Shown piece by piece: positions 1-8,600 of a stretch of 64,000 nucleotides of DNA (position 1 is its first letter; each line of letters begins with the position of its first letter). The notes beneath the pieces were generated by a model, which made no database searches, was not told the DNA's origin, and saw only the letters and a program-made list of their open reading frames with translations. A program made the position numbers and the translations under genes. The stretch is from Catellatospora sp. IY07-71 (GTDB taxonomy: Bacteria > Actinomycetota > Actinomycetes > Mycobacteriales > Micromonosporaceae): assembly GCF_018326265.1 (NCBI RefSeq), contig NZ_AP023360.1, forward strand, positions 6,569,001 through 6,633,000, given 5' to 3'.

Positions 1-2405
1 GTCTCGCCGAGCTGGCCGCGAGCTGCGGCACGAGCCCGTTCACGGCGTACCTCACCGGCCTGGGCCTGCTGCTGGCCGGGCTCACCGCCCGCGGGGACGT
101 GCTGGTGGGCGCGGTCGCGGCCCGGCGTGCCGAGCCGGAGCTGGACCGGGTGGTCGGCCCGCTGGTCGACGTGCTGCCGGTGCGGCTGCGGCTGGACGGC
201 GACGCGAGTCTGCGCGACGCGCTGGTCATGGCCGCGGCGACGACGGCCCGCGCGCTGGACCTGCCCCGGCCGTCCACCGAGGACCTGTTCCAGGCGATCG
301 GCACCCAGCCGCGCGGCGCGATGCTCACCCCGGTGGTGCTGTCGGCGCAGCCGTCCGGGATGCCGGTGCGCGCCCGGGGCGGGGCGGTGACCCTCGAGCT
401 GCTGGGCGAGCTGGGCTGCGGCGGGGCGCAGAGTCCGCTGACGGTGTATGTCAACGAGACCGTGGACGGCACCGAGCTGCAGTTCGGGTACGACCTCGGC
501 CTGCTCGACGCGGCCGCCGCGGGCGCGTTCGCCGACCGGCTGCTGCTGGTGCTCGGCGGGCTTGCCGGCGACCCGGACCGGCCGCTGGCGCAGCTGCCGC
601 TGGTCGGCGACGCCGAGCGGGCGGAGCTGCTGCGCCGTGCCGCCGGACCCGCCCTGGGCGCGCCGCCGACGGTGGTCGACGCGATCGAGCGCCAGGTCGC
701 GGCGCGGCCGGACGAGTTAGCCGTCGTCGGAGCGGCGGGGCAGCTGACGTTTCGGGAGCTGTGGGACCTGTCGACCGAGGTCGCCGGGGTGCTGCGCGGC
801 GCCGGCACCGGCCGGGGCGACGTGGTGGGCGTCTGCCTGCCCCGTGACCACCGGCTGCCCTCGACGCTGCTGGGGGTGTGGCGCGCGGGCGCGGCGTACC
901 TGCCGCTGGAGCCGGAGCTGCCCGCCGAGCGGCTGGCGTGGCTGGCCGCCGACGGCGGCGCGCGGATCGTGCTGTGCCGTAAGGCCACCGCGGAAGCGGC
1001 GGCCGTGGCCGGGACACGGGCGCTCGACCTGGACGCCGCTCCCCCGGCCGAGAGGGTGGAGCTGGAGCCGGTGCTCGGTGCGGACCTGACCTACCTGCTG
1101 TACACGTCCGGCTCGACCGGCACCCCGAAGGGCGTCGCGGTGGCGCAGTCGGGGCTGTCGGCGCTGGCCGCCTCGCTCGGCCGGGAGCCGGGCATCGGCC
1201 CCGGCGACCGGATGCTCGCGGTGGCGACGCTCAGCTTCGACACTTCGTGCGCGGAGATCTGGTCGAGCCTGTCGGCGGGCGCGCGCTGCGTGGTCGTCGA
1301 GCGTGACGCGGCCGTGGACGGGCACCGGCTGGCCGAGCGCATCGCCGCGCACGGGATCACGGTGATGAACGTGCCGCCGACGATGCTGCGTACGCTGCTG
1401 GCCGCGGGCTGGGCCGGTGCTCCGGGCCTGCGCATCTGGAGTGGCGGCGAGACCCTCGACCCGGCCCTGGCCCGGGACCTGCTCGGCCGGGTCGGCGAGC
1501 TGTGGAACGTGTACGGCCCGACCGAGGCGACCGTGCTGTCGGCGGCGTACCGGGTGCACGTGGTGGACGAGACCGTCCCGATCGGGCACCCGATGCCCGG
1601 CGAGCGCCTCTACGTGATGGACCCGCTGGGCCGCCTCGCCCCGCCGGGCGCGGCCGGTGAGCTGTGGATCGGCGGCGCGGGACCGGCGCTGGGCTACCAC
1701 CGCCGCCCGGAGCTGACCGCGGCCGCGTTCGTGCCGGACCCGTACGTGCCGAGTGGGCGCTGCTACCGCACCGGCGACCTGGTGCGCCTGCGCGCCGACG
1801 GCGAGCTGGCGTTCTGCGGCCGCCGCGACCACCAGCTGAAGATCCGCGGCTACCGGGTGGAGCTGGGCGAGATCGAGTCGGCGCTGCGGGACCATCCGCT
1901 GGTCGCGCACGCGGTCGTGGTCGCGCACGGCCAGGGTGCCGAGGCGCACCTGGTCGGCTACCTGGTGGGCCGGGCCGCGATCACGGGAGATGAGGCCGCC
2001 GCGCACCTGCGCGCCCGGCTGCCCGAGTACCTGGTTCCGCACCGCTGGGTGGTGCTGGACGCGTTCCCGGTCATGCCCAGCGGCAAGGTGGACCTGGCCG
2101 CACTGCCGAGGCCGGGGGCAGACCGGCCGCACACACCGCCCGAGTCGGTGATGGAGCAGCTCGTCGCGGAGATCTGGGCGCAGACGCTGACCGCCGAGCG
2201 GATCGGGACGCAGGACAGCTTCTTCGGCCTGGGCGGCCACTCGCTGGCCGCGACGCGGGTGGCGGGGCGGCTGCGGGACACGCTCGGCTGTGCCGTGCCG
2301 GTGCGGCTGCTGTTCGACCATCCGGTGCTGTCGGAGTTCGCCCGGCAGCTGGAGAACCTTGTCATCGCCGAGATCGCGGCCGAGTCCGGCCTCCGGGGGA
2401 ACTGA
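1..2405 (+). CDS. NRPS module, 5'-truncated by window edge (C-A-PCP)
   Basis: The frame is open from nucleotide 3, so the gene begins upstream of the window. About 800 residues are visible. The first ~200 are the C-terminal half of a condensation domain. An adenylation domain follows, with A3 (YTSGSTGTPKG, near nt 1100), A5 (NVYGPTEAT), A7 (YRTGDLVR), A8 (GRRDHQLKIRGYRVELGEIE) and the A10 lysine (SGKVD). The carrier domain has LGGHSL, with the phosphopantetheine serine codon at about nt 2241. By hand alignment to GrsA-Phe the pocket reads roughly D-T-A-N-I-S-V-V-L-K; I cannot assign a substrate. The stop lies 2 bp before the next NRPS start, so the genes are coupled. Module identity is certain; the product is unknown. 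Confidence 0.96.
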   Translation, partial: LAELAASCGTSPFTAYLTGLGLLLAGLTARGDVLVGAVAARRAEPELDRVVGPLVDVLPVRLRLDGDASLRDALVMAAATTARALDLPRPSTEDLFQAIGTQPRGAMLTPVVLSAQPSGMPVRARGGAVTLELLGELGCGGAQSPLTVYVNETVDGTELQFGYDLGLLDAAAAGAFADRLLLVLGGLAGDPDRPLAQLPLVGDAERAELLRRAAGPALGAPPTVVDAIERQVAARPDELAVVGAAGQLTFRELWDLSTEVAGVLRGAGTGRGDVVGVCLPRDHRLPSTLLGVWRAGAAYLPLEPELPAERLAWLAADGGARIVLCRKATAEAAAVAGTRALDLDAAPPAERVELEPVLGADLTYLLYTSGSTGTPKGVAVAQSGLSALAASLGREPGIGPGDRMLAVATLSFDTSCAEIWSSLSAGARCVVVERDAAVDGHRLAERIAAHGITVMNVPPTMLRTLLAAGWAGAPGLRIWSGGETLDPALARDLLGRVGELWNVYGPTEATVLSAAYRVHVVDETVPIGHPMPGERLYVMDPLGRLAPPGAAGELWIGGAGPALGYHRRPELTAAAFVPDPYVPSGRCYRTGDLVRLRADGELAFCGRRDHQLKIRGYRVELGEIESALRDHPLVAHAVVVAHGQGAEAHLVGYLVGRAAITGDEAAAHLRARLPEYLVPHRWVVLDAFPVMPSGKVDLAALPRPGADRPHTPPESVMEQLVAEIWAQTLTAERIGTQDSFFGLGGHSLAATRVAGRLRDTLGCAVPVRLLFDHPVLSEFARQLENLVIAEIAAESGLRGN

Positions 2406-2407
2406 TC

Positions 2408-5400
2408 ATGACCATGACCGACGACACCCTGCGCGCCCTGATGGAGAAGCGGGTGGCCGCGGCGCAGGCCGCCGCCCGCACCACGCCCGGCACCACGATC
2501 CCGGCCCGCCGCGACCCCCACGCCCCGCAGCCGCTGTCGGCGGCGCAGCGGCGGCTGTGGTTCAACAGCCAGTTCGAGCACGACCCCGCGATCTACCACG
2601 TGCCGCTGGTGCTGCGCCTGTCCGGGCCACTGGACGGCGACGCGCTGCTCGGGGCGCTGCGCGCGGTCGTGCAGCGGCACGAGGTGCTGCGCAGCGTCAT
2701 CGCGCACCACGGCGACGAACCCATGGCCGTGGCCGGGCCCGCCGACCGGGTGAGCCTGACCCGCGCGGAGGTCACCGCCGCCGAGCTGGACGCGGCGATC
2801 GCCGCGGAGGTCGCCCGGCCGTTCCGGCTGGACGCGGAGCCGCCGCTGCGGGCGCTGCTGCTGCGGCTGTCCGAGCAGGAGCACGTGCTGGCGCTGACCG
2901 CGCACCACATCGCCACCGACGCCTGGTCCCAAGACCTGATCATGGACGAGCTGGCGGCGGGGTATGCGGCCGCGCGCGGGCAGGGCGCTCCCCCGGCCCC
3001 GGTGCGGCTGCAGTACGCCGACGTCACCGAGTGGGCGCAGGACCGCCCCGGCGGCGATGCCGGGTGGTGGGCCGAACGCCTGGCCGGGCTCGACCCGGTG
3101 CTGGCCCTGCCGACGGACCGGCCCTACCCGCCGGTCGCCGACTGGCGCGCGGGCTACGTACCGCTCACGCTGCCGCCGGAGCTGGCCCGGCGGGTGCGGG
3201 AGGTCGCCCGCGAGGCCGGGGCCACCCCGTTCATGGTGCTGCTGGCGGCCTGGCAGGCACTGCTGGGCAGGCTGTGCCGGACCGCCGACGTGCCGGTCGG
3301 TGTACCCGAGTCGGGGCGGCGGCACCGCGACACCGAGGGCGTCGTCGGCTGCTTCATCAACACCCTGGTCCTGCGCACCGACCTGTCCGGCGACCCGACC
3401 GGCCGCGAGCTGCTGGCCCGGGTGCGCGAGACCACCCTGGACGCGTTCGCCCACGCCGACGTGCCGTTCGAGCACGTGGTGGAGGCCGTCGCGCCGCAGC
3501 GCAGCACCGCCACCACGCCGCTGTTCCAGTCGATGCTGCTCCTGCTGGACGAGCCGCTGCGCGACCCGGTGCTGCCCGGCGTCACGGTGACCCGGCTGGA
3601 CTCGCCGCTGGACACCAACAAGTTCGACCTGTGCCTGTCGCTGACCGGCCACGCGGACGGCTATAACGGTTTCGTCAGCCACCGGGCGGACCTGTTGGAC
3701 CGGGCCACCGTGGCCCGGTGGGCGCGCTGGTTCACCCGCCTGCTCGACGGCTTGGTGGCCACCCCGGACCGCCGGGTGTCCGAGCTGGATCTGCTCGACC
3801 CGGCCGAGCGGGCCGAGCTGGTCTCCTGGGGCACCGGACCCGAGCTGCCCGCGGGGGCGCCCGCCACCGTGCTGGAGGCGGTGCTGGCGCAGGCGGCGGC
3901 CCGGCCGGACGCGGTCGCGGTGGACGCCCGCGACGGCAAGCTCAGCTACGGCGAGCTGGCCCGTGACTCGGCGGCCGTCGCGGCGGCGCTGCTGGCGCAC
4001 GGGGTCGAACGGGGTGCGCCGGTCGGGCTCTGCCTGCCCCGGCACCGGCACCTGCCCGCCGCGCTGGTGGGGGTGATGCGCGCCGGTGCGGCATACCTGC
4101 CGCTGGAGCCGGACCAGCCGGTGGCCCGGCTGCGGCACCAGCTCACCGACGCGGGTGCGGGCGTGCTGGTGGCCGCCGCCGACACCTGGGACCTGGCCCG
4201 GGAGCTGGCCGAGGGCACCGGCGCGGTGCTGCTGGACCTCGCCGACGCGCTGTCGGCCGAGCCCGCCGCGCTACCGGAGGTCGGTGCGGACGATCTCGTG
4301 TACGTGCTCTACACGTCCGGTTCGACCGGGCGGCCCAAGGGCGTGGAACTGACCCACGGCAACCTCGCCGCGTACGTCGCCGCCAACTGCGAGCTGCTCC
4401 CGGTCACCCCCGACGACGTGATGCTCGGGCTGACCGCGCTGTCGTTCGACGTGGCCGGGCTGGAGCTGTGGGTGGCGCTGACCAGGGGGCTGCGGCTGGC
4501 GCTGGTGGAGCGCTGCGACGCCGTGGACGGTCACCTGGTGGCGCGGCGGATCGCCGAGGCCGGGGTGACGGTGCTGACGGCGACGCCGACGACGTTCCGG
4601 ATGCTGGTCGCGGCTGATTGGCGGGCCCCGGACGTGCGCCTGGTCGCGATCGGCGAGGCCGTCGACCCGGGCCTGGCCCGCGAGCTGCTGGCCCGCACCG
4701 GCGAGGTGTGGAACGGCTACGGCCCCACCGAGACCGCGGTGACCTCGACGATGTACCGCGTGACGGCCCCGGTCGGCCCGACCGTGCCGATCGGCACGCC
4801 GATGGCCGGGGAACGGGTGTACGTGATGGACGCGGCCGGCCGCCTGGCCCTGCCGGGCACGGTCGGCGAGCTGTGGATCGGCGGGGCCGGGGTGGCGCGC
4901 GGCTACCGCGGGCGGCCCGACCTGACCGGGGCGGCGTTCACCGCCGACCCGCTGCGCCCGGACGAGCGCTGCTACCGCACCGGTGATCTGGTGCGCTGGC
5001 GCGCCGACGGGCTGCTCGACTTCGTCGGCCGCGACGACGGGCAGGTGAAGGTACGCGGGCACCGTATCGAGCTGGGCGAGATCGAGGTGCAGCTGCGGGC
5101 GGTGCCGGGCGTGGCGCAGGCGGCCGTGACGGTGGCCGCCGCGGGCGGAGACGCGCACCTGGTCGGCTACCTGGTGGCGGGGCCGGGGGCGGCCGTGTCC
5201 ACGGCGGAGCTGGAGACGCGGCTGCACGCGGTGCTGCCCGATCACATGGTGCCGCGCCGCTGGGCGCTGCTGGACGCGCTGCCGATCAACGCCTCCGGCA
5301 AGCTGGACCGCCGGGCGCTGCCCGAACCGCAGCGGGCGGTACGCGAGCACGTGCCGCCGCGCACCGAGGCCGAGGAGCTGGTGGCCGACGTGTGGGCCGC

Positions 5401-5602
5401 GGTGCTGCGCCGCGACGGCCTGTCGGTGCACGACGACTTCTTCGCCCTGGGCGGGCACTCGCTGGCGGCGACGCTGGTGGCCGGGCGGCTGCGCGAGGCG
5501 CTGGACCTGCCGGTGCCGGTGCGGCTGCTGTTCGAGCAGCCGGTGCTGGCCGGGTTCGCGGCCGCGCTGGAGGCGCTGCTGCTGGCGGAGGTGGTCCGGT
5601 GA
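2408..5602 (+). CDS. NRPS, single module C-A-PCP
   Basis: 1064 residues forming one complete elongation module. After a ~38-residue linker the C domain opens with the C1 motif (PLSAAQRRLWF) and has the catalytic motif HHIATDAWS (His166/His167, Asp171). The A domain has A3 YTSGSTGRPKG near residue 634, A5 NGYGPTETA, A7 YRTGDLVRW and A10 NASGKLDRR. The PCP serine is about Ser1018 in LGGHSL. The approximate pocket is D-V-L-T-V-I-G-V-T-K, with an unusual FDVAGLEL A4 region; I do not predict a substrate. No epimerase or methyltransferase domain is present. The ATG at 2408 is 2 bp after the preceding stop, and the gene overlaps the next by 4 bp (GTGA). It should condense its amino acid onto the chain from the upstream module. 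Confidence 0.97.
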   Translation: MTMTDDTLRALMEKRVAAAQAAARTTPGTTIPARRDPHAPQPLSAAQRRLWFNSQFEHDPAIYHVPLVLRLSGPLDGDALLGALRAVVQRHEVLRSVIAHHGDEPMAVAGPADRVSLTRAEVTAAELDAAIAAEVARPFRLDAEPPLRALLLRLSEQEHVLALTAHHIATDAWSQDLIMDELAAGYAAARGQGAPPAPVRLQYADVTEWAQDRPGGDAGWWAERLAGLDPVLALPTDRPYPPVADWRAGYVPLTLPPELARRVREVAREAGATPFMVLLAAWQALLGRLCRTADVPVGVPESGRRHRDTEGVVGCFINTLVLRTDLSGDPTGRELLARVRETTLDAFAHADVPFEHVVEAVAPQRSTATTPLFQSMLLLLDEPLRDPVLPGVTVTRLDSPLDTNKFDLCLSLTGHADGYNGFVSHRADLLDRATVARWARWFTRLLDGLVATPDRRVSELDLLDPAERAELVSWGTGPELPAGAPATVLEAVLAQAAARPDAVAVDARDGKLSYGELARDSAAVAAALLAHGVERGAPVGLCLPRHRHLPAALVGVMRAGAAYLPLEPDQPVARLRHQLTDAGAGVLVAAADTWDLARELAEGTGAVLLDLADALSAEPAALPEVGADDLVYVLYTSGSTGRPKGVELTHGNLAAYVAANCELLPVTPDDVMLGLTALSFDVAGLELWVALTRGLRLALVERCDAVDGHLVARRIAEAGVTVLTATPTTFRMLVAADWRAPDVRLVAIGEAVDPGLARELLARTGEVWNGYGPTETAVTSTMYRVTAPVGPTVPIGTPMAGERVYVMDAAGRLALPGTVGELWIGGAGVARGYRGRPDLTGAAFTADPLRPDERCYRTGDLVRWRADGLLDFVGRDDGQVKVRGHRIELGEIEVQLRAVPGVAQAAVTVAAAGGDAHLVGYLVAGPGAAVSTAELETRLHAVLPDHMVPRRWALLDALPINASGKLDRRALPEPQRAVREHVPPRTEAEELVADVWAAVLRRDGLSVHDDFFALGGHSLAATLVAGRLREALDLPVPVRLLFEQPVLAGFAAALEALLLAEVVR

Positions 5603-8600
5603 CGGTCACCGACACCCAGCGCAGCCTGCTGAAGTCGCGCCTGGCCCAGGCCCGGCGCACGGTCGCGGCCCCGGCGGGCATCCCCGCCGGTGACCCGGAC
5701 CAGCCCGCCCCGCTGTCGCGGGCGCAGGCCCGGCTGTGGTTCCTGCACCAGCTGGAGCCGGACAGCCCCGCCTACCACGTGCCCGCGGCGGTGCGGCTGC
5801 GCGGCCCGCTGGACACCGAGGCGCTGATCGCGGCGGTACGCGAGCTCGCCGCCCGGCACCACGTGCTGCGTACGACCTTCGCCGAGCACGACGGCGAGCC
5901 GCTGGCGGTGCTCGGCGACGCCGACCGGGTGCCGGTCGCGGTCGTCGACGCCGACCCGGCCCGGCTGACCGAACTGCTGCTGGCCTGCCGGGACCGGCTG
6001 TTCCGGCTGGACCGGGAGCCGCCGCTGCGGGCCGAGATCTTCCGCCTGGCCCCCGACGAGCACGTGCTGCTGCTGGTCGTGCACCACATCGCCTGCGACG
6101 CGTGGTCGCTGGACCTGATGCTGGGCGAGCTGGGCGAGCTGTACACCGCCCGGGTCGCCGACGGCCCGGCACCGGCGGCGCCGCCGCTGCAGTACGCCGA
6201 CTTCGCCCGCTGGCAGGCCGCCCGCCCCGCGCCGGAGTCCGACCTGGACTGGTGGGCCGGGCAGCTGTCCGGCCTGGAGCCGGTGCTGGACCTGCCGGTG
6301 GACCGGCCCCGGCCCGCGCTCGCCGACTGGTCGGCCGGGCAGATCCCGGTGGAGCTGCCCGCCGCGCTCGCCGAGCGCATCGGCGCGCTGGCCGCGGCGA
6401 GCGCGGCGACGCCGTTCATGGTGCTGCTGGCGGCCTGGCAGGCGACGCTGGCCCGGGTGTGCGGCACCGAGGACGTCGCAGTGGGGGTGCCGCACGCGGG
6501 CCGCCACCACCCCGGCGTGGAGCGGATGGTCGGCTGTTTCATCGGCACGCTGGTGCTGCGCGGCGACCTGTCCGGCGACCCGACCGGCCGTGAGCTGCTG
6601 ATCCGGGTACGCGAGCGGGCGCTGGACGCGTTCGGGCATGCCGAGACGCCGTTCGAGCGCATCGTGGACCGGCTCCAGCCGGAGCGTTACCTGGCCACCA
6701 CGCCGATCTTCCAGGTGCTGCTGAACGTGCTGGACACCCCGGCCGCGCCGCCGAGCCTGCCCGGCGCGGCCGAGCTGGAGCTGCCGATCCGCACCACCAA
6801 GTACGACCTGAACCTGGCGCTGTCCAGGACGGACGGCGGCTACCGGGGCGGCCTGCTCTACCGCGCCGACCTGTTCGACGAGGTCACCGCCCGGCGGCTG
6901 GCCGGCTGGTTCCGCACGCTGCTGGACGGGCTGGTCGCCGACCCGGACCGGCCGGTCGGCGAGCTGCCGCTGGAGGCGGCCCAGGTGGGCGGCCCGGACG
7001 GCCCGTGTGCCGAGTACGCGCTGGACCAGCCGCTGCACGCGCTGATCACCGGGCACGCCGTCACCAGCCCGCGTGCGGTGGCGGTGGTCGCCGCCGACGG
7101 GACGCTGGACTACGCCGAGCTGGACCGGCGCGCCTCGGTCGTCGCCGGGCGGCTGCTGGCGGCCGGGATGCGGCCGGAGGAGCCGGTCGCGGTGCTCACC
7201 GAACGCGGCGTCAGCCTGCCGATCGCGATGCTGGGCGTGCTCCGGGCGGGCGGCGTCTACCTGCCCGTGGACCCGGGCTACCCCGACGGGCGGCTGTCGG
7301 GCATCCTCGACACGGCCGGGGCCCGGTTCGTGCTGACCGAGGCCGAGCACGCCGGGCGGGTCCCGGGCCGCCAGGCCCTGGTGGTAGCCGAGCTGACCGG
7401 CGAACCCGCCGCGACCGTCACGGTGTCGCCCGACCGGCTCGCCTACCTGATCTTCACCTCGGGTTCGACCGGGCAGCCGAAGGGCGTCGCCGTCGAGCAC
7501 CGGCACATCACCCACTACCTGAACGCGGTCCGGGACCGGATCGGGCGGCCGGGCTCGTACGCCCTGGTGTCCACGCACGCCGCCGACCTGGGCCTGACGA
7601 ACCTGCTCGGCGCGCTCACCACCGGCGCGACGGCGTACCTGGTGGACCGGGAGACCGCCACCGACCCGGGCGCGTTCGCGGCGTACCTGGCCGCGCACCC
7701 GGTCGACGCGGTCAAGATGGTGCCCAGCCACCTGGAGCTGCTGGCCGCGCACGGCGACCTCGCCGCGCTGCTCCCCCGGCGGCTGCTGGTCCTGGCCGGC
7801 GAGCCGGTCCCGTGGGAGCTGGTGGAGCGGGTCGAGCGGGCCCGGCCGGACCTGGACGTCCAGGTCCACTACGGACCGACGGAGACCACCGTGTCGGTGC
7901 TCGGCTGCCGCACCGCCGACATCCCGGCTGCTCAGCGGCACGGCATCGTGCCGATCGGGCTGCCCTTCGCGAACGTGCGCTGCCGGGTGACCGACCCGGC
8001 CGGGCGCGAGGTGCCCGCCGGGGTGCCCGGCGAACTGCGCCTGGGCGGCCCGAGCGTGGCGCGCGGCTACCTGGGGCTTGCCGACGGCCGCTTCGACGGC
8101 GGCTGGTACCGCTCCGGCGACCGGGTGCGGGTGAACGCGGCCGGGCTGGTCGAGATCCTGGGCCGGGTCGACGACCAGGTGAAGATCCGCGGCTTCCGGG
8201 TGGAACTCACCGAGGTCGCCACCGCGCTGCGGGAGGTGGCCGGGGTGGGCGAGGCCGTGGTGCTGCCGGTCGGGCAGGCGCACACCCGGCGGCTGGCCGC
8301 GTGGATCACGCCCGCGAGCGCCGATCCGGTGCTGGTCCGGGCCGCGCTGCGGGACCGGCTGCCCGACTACATGGTCCCGGCCGCGATCACGCCCCTGGCA
8401 GCGCTGCCGCTGACCGCCAACGGCAAGGTGGACCGGGCCGCGCTGCCCGAGCCCGCACCGCCCGCGGCGGCCGGCGGGACACCGCCGTCGACGCCGATGG
8501 AGCAGCGGGTCGCCGCCGCCTGGGCGCAGGTGCTGGAGTGCGGCGAGGTCGGCGTGGACGACGACTTCTTCGCCCTCGGCGGGGACTCGTTCAAGGCCGT

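Noticed and set aside
1958-4138. Long minus-strand open frames opposite the NRPS genes (also 5242-10884)
   Set aside because: They are Arg/Gln/His/Pro-rich shadows caused by GC-rich codons opposite clear NRPS domains; no domain motif occurs in them.
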